Below are positions 55,578-64,000 of a stretch of DNA of 64,000 nt, in pieces. The notes under the pieces are model-generated. The model was not told the DNA's origin. It saw only the letters and a list, made by a program, of their open reading frames with translations, and ran no database searches. The stretch covers positions 186,001 through 250,000 of the forward strand of contig NZ_JAJKBG010000002.1 of the NCBI RefSeq assembly GCF_022750635.1. The letters run 5' to 3'. Position 1 is the first letter of the stretch. Each line of letters opens with the position of its first letter. Position numbers and translations under genes: made by a program. The DNA is from Brevundimonas pishanensis. Lineage in GTDB: Bacteria; Pseudomonadota; Alphaproteobacteria; Caulobacterales; Caulobacteraceae.

Positions 55578-56438
55578 ATGACATTTTCGCCGACCGACGC
55601 CGCGTTTGAGGGATTTCGCCTCACGCGTCGCGAACCCAGAATGTTTATCGCGCTAGCACTCGTGTATGCCGTGTTTTCGGCATTGCTGTTGGTGGTGACC
55701 TATCAGCCCCTCGGCGAGATCATGCGGGCAGCCTCCCAAGTCAGTTCGGGCGGGGAGCCAGACCAGGCGCAAGTCCTGTCGATGATGAATGCCTACGGGC
55801 GCTTGATTTCGATCACCCTGCTGCCATCGCTCATTGTGAACTCGGTCGTGCAGTGCGCCATTATGCGTGCAGTACTGACGCCAGTTCCCGACCGTTATTC
55901 CTACCTTCGTCTGGGTAAGACGGAGTTGCGCGTGGTGGCGGTCAATCTGCTGGTCGGAATGATGCTTGGCGCAATCGCCATCATCGGCTTCGGGCTGGCC
56001 GGTGTGCTGATCGGATTTGCAGTCGGGGGCTATCCGCTGTTGGCCATCGCGGCTCTGCCGATTATGCTTGCAGTCGTGGCGGCTCTTATCTGGGTTTCTG
56101 TTCGACTTTACCTCGCTGTGCCGATGACCGTGACCGAGGAACGGATCGTGGTCTTTGGTAGCTTTGCGGCTACCAAAGACCATTTCTGGCCTCTGTTGGG
56201 AATGGTGTTGCTCGCCATGCTGTTGTCGTTGGCGGTTAGCTTCCTCGGCTCCATCGTCACGGCACCGCTGACGGCACTGACGGGCGGCCTCAGTGTTCTG
56301 GAAACCAGTGCAGCGATATCGGGTCCGATGATCGCGGCCCTGTTCGTCTGGATCGTGGTCAGCGCGGCCCTGAGCGCGGCACAGCTGCTCATTTTGTACC
56401 CGCCCATGGCGGTTGCCTGGAAATCGCTGAAAGCCTGA
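55578..56438 (+). CDS. polytopic membrane protein (paralogue 2)
   Basis: A 286-residue protein with six membrane helices. It shares architecture and local sequence with the preceding gene: both start with a short polar segment and an EN/REPR lead into helix 1, and both have a matching motif, here FGSFAATKDHFWPLLGMVLLAMLL against FVEGWQATKGRFWPLLGAGLLAFLM. The pair looks like a tandem duplication of a membrane-protein gene. Function unknown. Confidence 0.72.
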   Translation: MTFSPTDAAFEGFRLTRREPRMFIALALVYAVFSALLLVVTYQPLGEIMRAASQVSSGGEPDQAQVLSMMNAYGRLISITLLPSLIVNSVVQCAIMRAVLTPVPDRYSYLRLGKTELRVVAVNLLVGMMLGAIAIIGFGLAGVLIGFAVGGYPLLAIAALPIMLAVVAALIWVSVRLYLAVPMTVTEERIVVFGSFAATKDHFWPLLGMVLLAMLLSLAVSFLGSIVTAPLTALTGGLSVLETSAAISGPMIAALFVWIVVSAALSAAQLLILYPPMAVAWKSLKA

Positions 56439-56460
56439 GGCGAGCGTGTTTCAGATAATG

Positions 56461-56491
56461 AAAAGGCCGGAGATCTGATCTCCGGCCTTTT
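56461..56491. terminator. bidirectional terminator between the membrane-protein pair and uvrA
   Basis: AAAAGGCCGGAGATC (56461-56475) and GATCTCCGGCCTTTT (56477-56491) form a perfect 15-base inverted repeat. T runs at the end on both strands allow termination of both convergent genes. Confidence 0.9.
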
Positions 56492-56493
56492 TG

Positions 56494-59424
56494 CTATCCG
56501 GCCTTTGCCTTGGCCTTAGATTTGGTCTGCGTGAGTGCGGCGACGCGAGCCTTGCGGCGGTCTTCATGGCGCTCAAGCACCTCTTTGAGGTACCGGCCCG
56601 TCCAGCTCTTGGCGTTCGCCGCGACTTCCTCCGGCGTCCCGACCGCGACGATTTCACCGCCGCCATCGCCGCCCTCGGGACCGAAGTCCAAAATGTAATC
56701 GGCAACCTTGATGACATCGAGATTGTGCTCGATCACGACGATGGTGTTGCCGTTGTCGACCAACTCCTGAAGCACATCCAGAAGCTTGCGAATGTCCTCG
56801 AAATGCAGACCCGTGGTCGGCTCGTCGAGGATGTAGAGCGTCTTGCCAGTCGCACGGCGCGACAGTTCCTTGGCCAGCTTCACCCGCTGGGCTTCACCCC
56901 CTGACAGGGTGGTCGCAGGCTGACCGACCTTCACATACCCGAGCCCGACCCGCGTCAGGGTCAGCATCTTGTCCCGGATCGAGGGGACAGCGTCAAAGAA
57001 ACGGGCGGCTTCCTCGACCGTCATCTCCAAGACATCGGAAATGCTCTTGCCTTTGAACAGGATCTCCAGCGTTTCGCGATTGTAGCGTTTGCCCTTGCAG
57101 ACGTCGCACGTGACGTACACGTCCGGTAGGAAGTGCATCTCGATCTTGATGACCCCGTCACCCTGACAGGCTTCGCAGCGGCCACCCTTGACGTTGAAGC
57201 TGAACCGCCCCGGCCCGTAGCCACGTGCCTTCGATTCCGGCAGGCCGGCAAACCAGTCGCGGATCGGGTTAAACGCACCTGTATAGGTGGCGGGGTTCGA
57301 GCGCGGTGTGCGGCCAATCGGCGACTGGTCAATGTCGATGACCTTGTCGAAGTGGTTCAGCCCCTCAATACGGTCAAAGTGAGCCGGTGCCGCCGAGGCA
57401 TTGTTCAGTCGGCGAGCCGCGGCCTTGTACAGGGTCTCGATGGTAAAGGTGGACTTGCCACCGCCCGACACGCCGGTGATGCAGGTGAACACGCCAACAG
57501 GGATTTCGCCGGTGACATCCTTCAGATTGTTTCCGGTTGCCCCCGAAACCTTGAGCATGCGCTTGCGATCGATCGGACGACGACCATCGACAGGCAGGGC
57601 AATCTCGCGTTCGCCCGTCAGATATTGGCCCGTCAGGCTTTTGGGGTTGGCCATGATCTGCTCTGGCGTACCCTCGGCGCACACGTGGCCACCGTTGATG
57701 CCCGCGCCCGGTCCCATGTCGATGACATAGTCGGCCGACAAGACGGCTTCCTCGTCATGCTCGACGACCAGCACGGAGTTGCCGAGGTCACGCAGCCCTT
57801 TCAGGCTTTCCAGCAGTCGGGTGTTGTCGCGCTGGTGAAGGCCAATGGAGGGTTCGTCCAGAACGTAAAGCACACCGGTCAGACCAGAGCCGATCTGGCT
57901 GGCCAGACGGATACGCTGGCTCTCGCCGCCCGACAGAGTGCCGGACGAGCGCGACATATTCAGATATTCCAAACCGACGTTGTTCAGGAAGCGCAGCCGG
58001 TCTGTGATCTCTTTCAGGATACGGCGCGCAATCTCCATCTGCTTTTCAGTCAGGCTGTCCTCCAGCGTGGAGAACCACAGGAAGGCCTTGCTGATGGACA
58101 GTTCGGAGATGTCGGCAATGTCCTCGCCACCGACCTTAACGGCAAGTGCTTCGGGTTTCAGGCGTTTGCCACCGCAGGCATCACACGGCGTTTCGGACTG
58201 GTAGCGGCCAAGTTCTTCGCGAACCCAAGCGGAGTCCGTCTCGCGCCAACGGCGCTCGAGGTTCGGGAGAATGCCCTCGAACGGCTTGGAGACTTCGTAT
58301 TTGCGCGCATTATCGTCGTAGACGAACTTGATCTTGGTCGTGCCCGTACCGCGCAGAATGACCCTCTGGGCGTCCTCGGGCAGTTCGCGCCACGGCTTGT
58401 CCATCGAGAATCCGTAATGCAGCGACAGCGCCTGTAGCGTCTGGGTATAGAGCGGCGACTGCCCCTTGGACCACGGCGCGATGGCACCCTTGTGCAAGGT
58501 CTTGTCGCGGTCAGGCACTACCAGATCGGCATCAAACGCCAGTTTTACGCCAAGGCCGTCGCACTTCGGGCAGGCCCCGAAGGGATTGTTGAACGAGAAC
58601 AGGCGCGGCTCGATCTCGGTGATCGTGAAACCCGACACCGGACAGGCGAACCGCTCCGAGAAGGTGAGGGTGCGAGGCTCGGTCTCGCCCTCGGCAGGTT
58701 TTACCCATTCAGCCACGGCAATCCCGTCGGCCAACCCAAGCGCAGTCTGCAGGCTGTCGGCGTAGCGGCTCTCAAGGCCTTCTTTGGTGACGAGGCGATC
58801 GACGACGATATCGATGTCGTGCTTGAATTTTTTGTCGAGCGTCGGCGCGTCCTCGATGGAGTAGAATTCTCCGTCGATTTTCAGGCGCTGGAAGCCCTGA
58901 CGCTGCCACTCGGCGATTTCCTTTTTGTACTCACCCTTGCGACCGCGCACGACGGGAGCCAGCAACAGGATGCGTTCGCCATCAGGCAAGGCTGACAGCT
59001 TGTCGACCATCTGGCTGATGGTCTGACTTTCAATCGGCAAACCCGTCGCAGGCGAGTAGGGAACACCCACACGCGCCCACAGTAGACGCATGTAGTCGTG
59101 GATTTCCGTCACGGTCCCGACGGTGGAGCGCGGGTTCTTGGATGTGGTTTTCTGCTCGATCGAAATGGCCGGAGACAGGCCCTCGATCAGGTCCACATCC
59201 GGCTTACCCATCAGCTCGAGGAACTGGCGCGCATAGGCCGAAAGGCTTTCGACGTAGCGACGCTGACCCTCGGCGTAGATCGTATCGAACGCCAGCGAGG
59301 ATTTGCCCGAACCCGAGAGGCCGGTCATGACCACCAGCTTGTCGCGCGGAATATCGATGTCGACATTCTTCAGGTTGTGCTGGCGCGCGCCGCGCACACG
59401 GATGTTGTTATGCTTTTCGATCAT
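56494..59424 (-). CDS. uvrA: excinuclease ABC subunit A
   Basis: Damage-recognition ATPase of nucleotide excision repair, 976 residues. It has two ABC modules: Walker [15 protein letters not shown] and [14 protein letters not shown], signatures [12 protein letters not shown] and [12 protein letters not shown]. Zinc-binding cysteine motifs are seen in [15 protein letters not shown]...CPKCDGLG and CEACQGDG...[10 protein letters not shown]. The C-terminal tail is Lys/Ala-rich. An SOS box lies about 85 bases upstream, so damage induction through LexA is expected. Confidence 0.97.
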   Translation of the reverse strand: MIEKHNNIRVRGARQHNLKNVDIDIPRDKLVVMTGLSGSGKSSLAFDTIYAEGQRRYVESLSAYARQFLELMGKPDVDLIEGLSPAISIEQKTTSKNPRSTVGTVTEIHDYMRLLWARVGVPYSPATGLPIESQTISQMVDKLSALPDGERILLLAPVVRGRKGEYKKEIAEWQRQGFQRLKIDGEFYSIEDAPTLDKKFKHDIDIVVDRLVTKEGLESRYADSLQTALGLADGIAVAEWVKPAEGETEPRTLTFSERFACPVSGFTITEIEPRLFSFNNPFGACPKCDGLGVKLAFDADLVVPDRDKTLHKGAIAPWSKGQSPLYTQTLQALSLHYGFSMDKPWRELPEDAQRVILRGTGTTKIKFVYDDNARKYEVSKPFEGILPNLERRWRETDSAWVREELGRYQSETPCDACGGKRLKPEALAVKVGGEDIADISELSISKAFLWFSTLEDSLTEKQMEIARRILKEITDRLRFLNNVGLEYLNMSRSSGTLSGGESQRIRLASQIGSGLTGVLYVLDEPSIGLHQRDNTRLLESLKGLRDLGNSVLVVEHDEEAVLSADYVIDMGPGAGINGGHVCAEGTPEQIMANPKSLTGQYLTGEREIALPVDGRRPIDRKRMLKVSGATGNNLKDVTGEIPVGVFTCITGVSGGGKSTFTIETLYKAAARRLNNASAAPAHFDRIEGLNHFDKVIDIDQSPIGRTPRSNPATYTGAFNPIRDWFAGLPESKARGYGPGRFSFNVKGGRCEACQGDGVIKIEMHFLPDVYVTCDVCKGKRYNRETLEILFKGKSISDVLEMTVEEAARFFDAVPSIRDKMLTLTRVGLGYVKVGQPATTLSGGEAQRVKLAKELSRRATGKTLYILDEPTTGLHFEDIRKLLDVLQELVDNGNTIVVIEHNLDVIKVADYILDFGPEGGDGGGEIVAVGTPEEVAANAKSWTGRYLKEVLERHEDRRKARVAALTQTKSKAKAKAG

Positions 59425-59507
59425 CAGGGCCCGTGAACGCGGGAGAAGGGGAACAGGTTCGTCTGCGAAGCGGCTTATATGGGAATTCGGACGCTTCGGA
59501 TCATCTA

Positions 59508-59522
59508 GAACAAAAGTGGAAC
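59508..59522 (-). promoter_or_regulatory. LexA (SOS) box upstream of uvrA
   Basis: The sequence GAAC-AAAAGTG-GAAC at 59508-59522 reads GTTC-N7-GTTC on the uvrA strand, the alphaproteobacterial LexA direct-repeat site. It lies in the 126-base gap between the haemoglobin gene and the uvrA start. No other copy in this spacing was noticed in the intergenic regions I checked. Confidence 0.82.
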
Positions 59523-59550
59523 TTTAGTCGAGTCGTGCTCGACGAAAGCC

Positions 59551-60072
59551 TCACTCCGGCTCCCACGCCTCGACAGCGCGCATATAGCGTTGGCCATTGT
59601 CGAGCATAATCCCGTTGGCATTGGCCACGCCAAGCTCGAGGCTTTGGGCGATGCGGCGAGCGCGTACCAGAAAATGCTCGACCTGAAGTGGAGTGCAAAG
59701 TGTGCGGGCGGTGGATTCGAACAGTTGAAGCCAGCGGTCAAAATGGCGCGCATCGATGGGTAGCTTCAGATGCTTCGGCGTTGGACGGCCTTGATAGACC
59801 CCTGTCGACAGAGCCACCGAGGACCAGAACAACTTCATTTGCGCCAGATGCGGCCCCCAGTCCTCGATCCGGGCAGAGAAGATGGGGCCCAGCATCTCGT
59901 CATCGCGGACGCGCTCGTAAAACGCTTCCACCAACTGGTCGATGAGGTTTTCGGAGATGCCGGTCTCTTGCCGGAGTTTCTCTGTTGCAGCCGTGCGACG
60001 GGCGGCGGCTTCCAGCCGGTCCTCCGGCGTTTGCACGGTGAAGCTTAGTGTCTGACGGTGGCCGCTGCTCAT
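59551..60072 (-). CDS. group III truncated haemoglobin
   Basis: A 173-residue globin. From the start at 60072 (MSSGHRQTLSFTV) an N-terminal extension of about 35 residues precedes the globin core: SENLIDQLVEAFYERVRDDEMLGPIF, the distal region WGPHLAQMKLFWSSVALSTGVYQGRPTPKHLKLP, and the proximal-His segment IDARHFDRWLQLFESTA. These match group III truncated haemoglobins. The open frame extends about 200 codons further upstream, but that part is antisense to the ABC-F remnant. Confidence 0.9.
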   Translation of the reverse strand: MSSGHRQTLSFTVQTPEDRLEAAARRTAATEKLRQETGISENLIDQLVEAFYERVRDDEMLGPIFSARIEDWGPHLAQMKLFWSSVALSTGVYQGRPTPKHLKLPIDARHFDRWLQLFESTARTLCTPLQVEHFLVRARRIAQSLELGVANANGIMLDNGQRYMRAVEAWEPE

Positions 60073-60216
60073 AGCCCCTACATAGGCATTGCGGGCGGGT
60101 TTACCAAAGCGCGCGACGCTTGGATTTGCCGAAATGGGGCGTTTTGCACTTGCGCAGCGTGTGACCAGACCCCATCCTCCCTTCGAGCATTTTTTTTGTA
60201 GAGGAGCTCGAACACC

Positions 60217-60357
60217 ATGATCAGCGCCCTGGCCATTGCAACCGCAACCGTGTTGTCTGCCTCGCTGCTTCTGGTGCTCAATGCCGCTCAACCCAAGCCA
60301 AAACCCATCCGCGTCCGCACGCGTGACCCTCGGATTGTTCGCCGTCCTCAAGACTGA
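60217..60357 (+). CDS. 46-residue membrane peptide
   Basis: A small open frame encoding 46 residues: an N-terminal hydrophobic stretch (ISALAIATATVLSASLLLVL) followed by a proline- and arginine-rich basic tail (PKPKPIRVRTRDPRIVRRP). It has a good GAGGAG ribosome site and follows a run of eight T. The signal-anchor plus basic tail is typical of small inner-membrane proteins. It overlaps the likely GTG start of the damaged ABC-F gene by 35 bases. Function is unknown; conservation has to be tested to confirm it. Confidence 0.5.
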   Translation: MISALAIATATVLSASLLLVLNAAQPKPKPIRVRTRDPRIVRRPQD

Positions 60358-61929
60358 CGGCACAAGGCTTTTCGAACCTGCAAATCTAACCTTTGGTGCC
60401 GAACGCATCGGCCTTGTCGGTCGTAATGGCTGCGGCAAGACCAGCCTGCTTCGCGCTATCAATGGCGAGAACCTCGTCCATGAGGGGAGCGTCACTGTGT
60501 CCGGTACTGTCTGGACCCTGCCCCAGATCGGCCAGCCGGCGCCAGACGAGACCGTCGCCCACGCGCTGGGTGTAGCCAGCCAGATCGCAGTCGTGGACCG
60601 TGTTCTTAAGGGCATGGCCACAGAAGCAGACTTTGAAACTGCCGACTGGTCGTTAGAAGAGCGGGTAGAGCGGGCGCTGGCCAAGGTAGGCCTACCCTAT
60701 GTGGATATCGACACCGGACTCGCCAGCCTTTCCGGCGGAGAACGAACCCGCGCTTATCTGGCGGGATGGTGATGGCAGAGCCTGATGTGGCTCTGTTGGA
60801 CGAGCCGACCAACCATCTCGATGGCGGCGGACGGCAGGCCGTTCTAGATCTTATTGCCGGATGGGACGGTAGCTTGATCATTGCCAGTCACGACCGTGAG
60901 GTTTTGATGGCGGTGGACCGCATCGTTGAGATCTCGCCCTCCGGCCTGCGGAACTATGGCGGCAACCACGACGTCTATCGCCATCAGCGTGATCTGGAGT
61001 TGGACGCGGCCCAAGCCGCAGCCGAGAGCGCGACCCGATCATTGGAAACCCTCGAGCGAGAGACCCAGGCCATGCGCGAGCGTCGCGCCAAGCGTGACAG
61101 CGCTGGACGCCAGAATGCCCGTTCAGGCAGTTTGCCCAATATCGTCCTAGGACTTCGCAAATCCGCCGCACAGTCCTCTGCAGGCAAGGAGATGGCTCAG
61201 GCTTCTAGACGTCTGGAAGACGGTCAAGCCCGCGTCACCGAGGCACAGCAGGCGTTGGAACGCGTGCAGGCACTGGATATCCCTGTCGTCTCGACGGGGC
61301 TTTCTGCCGGTGCCGATGTGTTGAGACTTGAGGGAGTGGAAGTTGACCTCGGCGGCGGGCGCTTGTTCGATCCCGTGGATGTCCATCTCAGAGGCCCCGT
61401 GCGCGTGGCTTTGAGCGGACCGAATGGAAGCGGCAAATCCAGCCTGCTTCGTGCCTTAACGGGCCAAATCTCCCACTCGGCAGGGACACTGGAATGCACC
61501 ATCAAGCCTGTACTGCTGGATCAGGATGTTTCAATCCTGCGCAACGACGAGACTTTGCGTGACGCATGGCTACGCCTCAATCCGACTGGTACGGTGGAAG
61601 ATGCGCAGGCGGCGCTGGCTCGTTTTCTGTTTCGGAATAAGGCAGCCCAGAAACGTGTGGGCGAGCTGTCCGGTGGTGAGCGGGTCAGGGCAGGGCTCGC
61701 CTGCGTTGTTGCGGGTAAACCAGCGGCCAAATTCCTGTTGCTGGACGAGCCGACCAACCATCTGGATCTGAATTCGGTCGAAGCGGTGGAGCAGGTGCTC
61801 AAAGCCTATGACGGTGCGCTGATTGTGGTCAGCCATGACCGCCATTTCCTGGACGCCATCGGCATCGATCAGGAAATCAGCCTTAGCCCCAGCTCTCGGT
61901 TGCTCCGCGGCGACGGGCGCGAACTATAG
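60323..61929 (+). pseudogene. ABC-F family ATPase, frameshifted
   Basis: Two frames together encode an ABC-F (Uup/EttA-like) protein with two ATP-binding domains. The first, from GTG 60323, carries Walker A GLVGRNGCGKTSLL and reaches LSGGERTRAYLAG; the second (from 60766) continues MVMAEPDVALLDEPTNHLDGGG, the coiled linker (about 60990-61260), Walker A ALSGPNGSGKSSLL, LSGGERVRAGLACVV and LLLDEPTNHLDLNSV. Adding one base to the GGG at 60763-60765 rejoins the frames. As written, translation stops at 60772. This is either a 1-bp loss in a G run or a read error. The 3' end overlaps the EAL gene. Confidence 0.82.
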
Positions 61930-63475
61930 AAGGACCAATCTGGGTGCGCGGCTCCGGCTCTGCGCGCCCGAACAGCCACCCTTGGGCATAATCGACGCCC
62001 AGTTCTTGCAGGGCCTTGGCCTGATCCTCGGTCTCGACCATCTCGCCGACAGTTTCCAAGCCGAGGGAACGGCCCAGTTCGACGACATGGCTGATCAGGG
62101 TGCGGATACGGGGCTCGGAAACGATGTCCCGGATCAAGGAGCCGTCAATCTTCACAATGTCAGCGTTCAGGCCGCGCAAATAGTCAAAGCTGGCCGAGCC
62201 CACGCCGAAATCGTCGATACAGATTTTGATGCCCACATCGCGAAGGCCGCTCAGGCGCCGGTTGGCAGAGGCGATTTCCGCAAGCGCAGCAGTCTCGGTC
62301 ACTTCGACCAACAAGCGCTTGCGTACTTCGGGCGTCGATGCCGTGATGGCCAGCAAGGCCGTGACATAGGCATCGTTAGACAGTGACGCACCCGAAACAT
62401 TGATTGCGAACTTCAGCAGGCCGCTACCGGGTGCGCGCAGCTTACGTACAGCCATTTCCGCCACGCTAAGATCGAAGGCTTCGATCAGGGCCAGTTCCTC
62501 GGCCATTTTGATCGCAGGGCCGGGACCGGTGGAGTTCGGGAAGCGTGACAGGGCTTCGAAGTGATGGACCGCGCGTGTCTTCAGATCGACAATGGGCTGG
62601 TAGTGCAGGCTGAAGTTACGGTCGCGTACCGTATTGCGGAAACGCTCTGCGTCTTTCAGCGTGCGCTCCAGCATTTCGGCAAAGCCGGTTGCCGGATTAT
62701 CGATATCTTCGCGCAGACAGGCCTCGATGGCGAAGCGCATGGCACGCAAGGCGGCGGCTGCATCGGTACCGATAGGGGTCTGTTGGGCCGAGGCGGATAG
62801 AGGAACACCCTCCATAGTACCGACGGCCTTCAACTCTGCTTCTATGTCGCGACCATTGTTGGTCTGGCTGACAACGGCATAACGCGATCCCGATATGCGG
62901 CCTGCACATTCGCCGCCGAGAGAAATGGAGCGCAGGACGGAATAGAGTCCCGAATATATCGACGCCTGTTTGTCACTCGACACGTTTTCCATGCCGCCGA
63001 CATCGACGAACGACAGGGACATGGTCTTGAGTTCGTCTGCAGAATGATTTGCCAGCCGCTGACGCAGTTCGCCCATCAGTTCCTGGGCGTCCGCAATGCC
63101 CTCGGGCAGGGCTGCCGCTCCAGCGTTCGCCTTGTGCGTGATGTAGGTTAGCGAGCACGACACGGCCGGAGCCAGTTCGGGCAGTTTGAAGGCGTGCAGG
63201 TGCGCCTGACGGATCACGCCGTGCCCGCAATCGATCTCGATATGGAGAGAGCTGCTGCGTTGGCCCGGCTGGAGTTTGCTCAGCGTGTCGCGAAGTTGAG
63301 CTGCAGTATCCGGTGTCAGCAAGTCGGCGAGCGAATGCCCAACCCATGACGCAACCGGCATGGATGAAGTGGGGCCGGCCCCCAGAGCGAAGCGAACGAC
63401 TCCCCTAGCGTCGAGCTCGACAAGGGAATCCGCGGCCGCAAAGGCCAGACCCAATAGACGCGGAGCGAGCGACAT
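61883..63475 (-). CDS. EAL-domain c-di-GMP phosphodiesterase with degenerate GGDEF
   Basis: A 530-residue signalling protein. Residues about 1-115 look PAS-like. Residues 130-260 resemble a GGDEF domain whose signature has decayed: AGRISGSRYAVV stands where ARxGGDEFxxx is expected (about residue 194), so it cannot be a cyclase. The EAL domain (about 285-510) keeps its active set: FEALSRF, INVSG, VEVTET, IDDFGVGSASFDYLR, VKIDGSLI, GEMVE and QGWLFG. It should hydrolyse c-di-GMP, and the inactive domain may sense GTP. Its end overlaps the ABC-F remnant. Confidence 0.9.
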   Translation of the reverse strand: MSLAPRLLGLAFAAADSLVELDARGVVRFALGAGPTSSMPVASWVGHSLADLLTPDTAAQLRDTLSKLQPGQRSSSLHIEIDCGHGVIRQAHLHAFKLPELAPAVSCSLTYITHKANAGAAALPEGIADAQELMGELRQRLANHSADELKTMSLSFVDVGGMENVSSDKQASIYSGLYSVLRSISLGGECAGRISGSRYAVVSQTNNGRDIEAELKAVGTMEGVPLSASAQQTPIGTDAAAALRAMRFAIEACLREDIDNPATGFAEMLERTLKDAERFRNTVRDRNFSLHYQPIVDLKTRAVHHFEALSRFPNSTGPGPAIKMAEELALIEAFDLSVAEMAVRKLRAPGSGLLKFAINVSGASLSNDAYVTALLAITASTPEVRKRLLVEVTETAALAEIASANRRLSGLRDVGIKICIDDFGVGSASFDYLRGLNADIVKIDGSLIRDIVSEPRIRTLISHVVELGRSLGLETVGEMVETEDQAKALQELGVDYAQGWLFGRAEPEPRTQIGPSIVRARRRGATESWG

Positions 63476-63569
63476 AAGCTGGAATCAACGCTGTTGGGTG
63501 GACATTGTTGTGCGTCACAATGACGGCAGAGGTATCGCTACGCAACCCGGTATGGCTAAGCTTGACCGC

Positions 63570-63992
63570 TCAAGCCTTTCGATCGAGTGCGACAGCACGC
63601 CCGTCACCGGCCGCTGCGTGACCCGAGGCGACGTATCCTGTGCCCATGGCGCGGGCCCCTGCGACCTCGTTGGCGATGGTGCGGACCAGCCCTTCCGAAA
63701 TCCGGCGAGCGGCCTCTACGGCCTCCGAATGGGTCGCCAGAGTGGCGTCGAACGCCTCGGTCGCCGCAACCAGCGCGCGCTTTAGGTCCATCGGCGCGTT
63801 CGCGATCAAACCGGGCGAGGCCTTAACGCGGGCAGACTCGCGGCGATATTCGTTGGCGAGGTCTGCTGTCTGGGCCATGCCGTGCGCAATGTGGGCAGCT
63901 TTATTCGACTGGATGAGTTCCAATTCGGTGCGAAGACGTTGATCCAGCTGCTCCGTCAGAGAAATCAGCTTCTGGACCTGCAGGCCCGCCAT
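63570..63992 (-). CDS. FlbY-like flagellar protein
   Basis: A 140-residue helical protein starting close to the right edge (ATG ending at 63992). It is largely coiled coil and Ala-rich: VQKLISLTEQLDQRLRTELELI, YRRESARVKASPGLIANAP, DLKRALVAATEAFDATLATHSEAVEAARRISEGLVRTIANEVA. It resembles FlbY/FlgN-type flagellar proteins of Caulobacterales, which are found beside flgI and flgJ genes. The neighbours that would confirm it lie outside the window. Confidence 0.55.
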   Translation of the reverse strand: MAGLQVQKLISLTEQLDQRLRTELELIQSNKAAHIAHGMAQTADLANEYRRESARVKASPGLIANAPMDLKRALVAATEAFDATLATHSEAVEAARRISEGLVRTIANEVAGARAMGTGYVASGHAAAGDGRAVALDRKA

Positions 63993-64000
63993 TTCGGGGT

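Noticed and set aside
57133-58437. Plus-strand open frame of 434 codons opposite uvrA
   Set aside because: It is antisense to the zinc-finger and ATPase region of uvrA and shows no recognisable domain.
60073-60684. N-terminal extension of the truncated haemoglobin frame
   Set aside because: It overlaps the ABC-F remnant on the opposite strand and has no globin similarity. The start at 60072 suits the family.

Overview
The window is an alphaproteobacterial chromosome segment, most likely from Caulobacteraceae (Asticcacaulis or Brevundimonas-like; the genus is inference). The grounds are the gene order nuo–birA–coaX–rnj–(DUF1467)–proS–lolC–lolD, the accA–xerD–aroK–aroB block, a FlbY-like flagellar gene at the right edge, an alphaproteobacterial SOS box (GTTC-N7-GTTC), and CtrA-like and CcrM-like (GANTC) sites upstream of a cell-envelope gene. 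Base composition is about 60 % GC. Genes are tightly packed, with many ATGA/TAATG overlaps. No gene-free stretch exceeds 300 bases; the longest are about 200 bases (39979-40182) and 190 bases (17313-17502).

Layout. 1-9546: the distal nuo operon (nuoG end, H, two tiny lipoprotein genes, I, J, K, L, M, N) encoding respiratory complex I. 9553-13848: birA, coaX, rnj, DUF3088, a 4-oxalocrotonate-tautomerase-like gene on the opposite strand, and DUF1467. 13944-17312: proS, lolC, lolD. 17503-21727: rplM-rpsI, argC, cobS, a J-domain gene and bolA. 21817-28611: a membrane hybrid histidine kinase, an MscS channel, a threonine aldolase, an Atm1-type exporter, and a response regulator with an unknown partner. 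28641-32343: accA, xerD, aroK, aroB. 32343-40893: a frameshifted GNAT gene, an MliC-like lipoprotein, tadA, rluB-like, rsmD, a Kelch protein, DUF2322, an LMW phosphatase, mutL and yceI.

40960-49451 holds a cytochrome b561-YceI fusion, serS, surE, pcm, an NlpD-like LysM/M23 protein, then yajC-secD-secF. 49573-50501 encodes a squalene/phytoene-synthase-like protein and a small membrane protein. 50504-53099 is a self-contained sulfide/persulfide module: an MBL-fold persulfide dioxygenase-like gene diverges from a BigR/SqrR-like ArsR repressor, a rhodanese-DUF2892 fusion and a TauE/SafE exporter, with a 35-bp near-palindrome between the divergent starts. 53121-64000: trmFO, two paralogous membrane proteins, uvrA with an SOS box, a group III truncated haemoglobin, a 46-residue membrane peptide gene, a frameshifted ABC-F ATPase gene, an EAL phosphodiesterase with a decayed GGDEF domain, and a FlbY-like gene.

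Most of the window is conserved housekeeping. The items most worth following up are the sulfide module and its operator, the small lipoproteins inside the nuo operon, the b561-YceI fusion beside a free YceI, the receiver protein with its unrecognised partner, two genes broken by small indels, and several regulatory sites (SOS, CtrA/GANTC, and a tandem palindrome before rplM).
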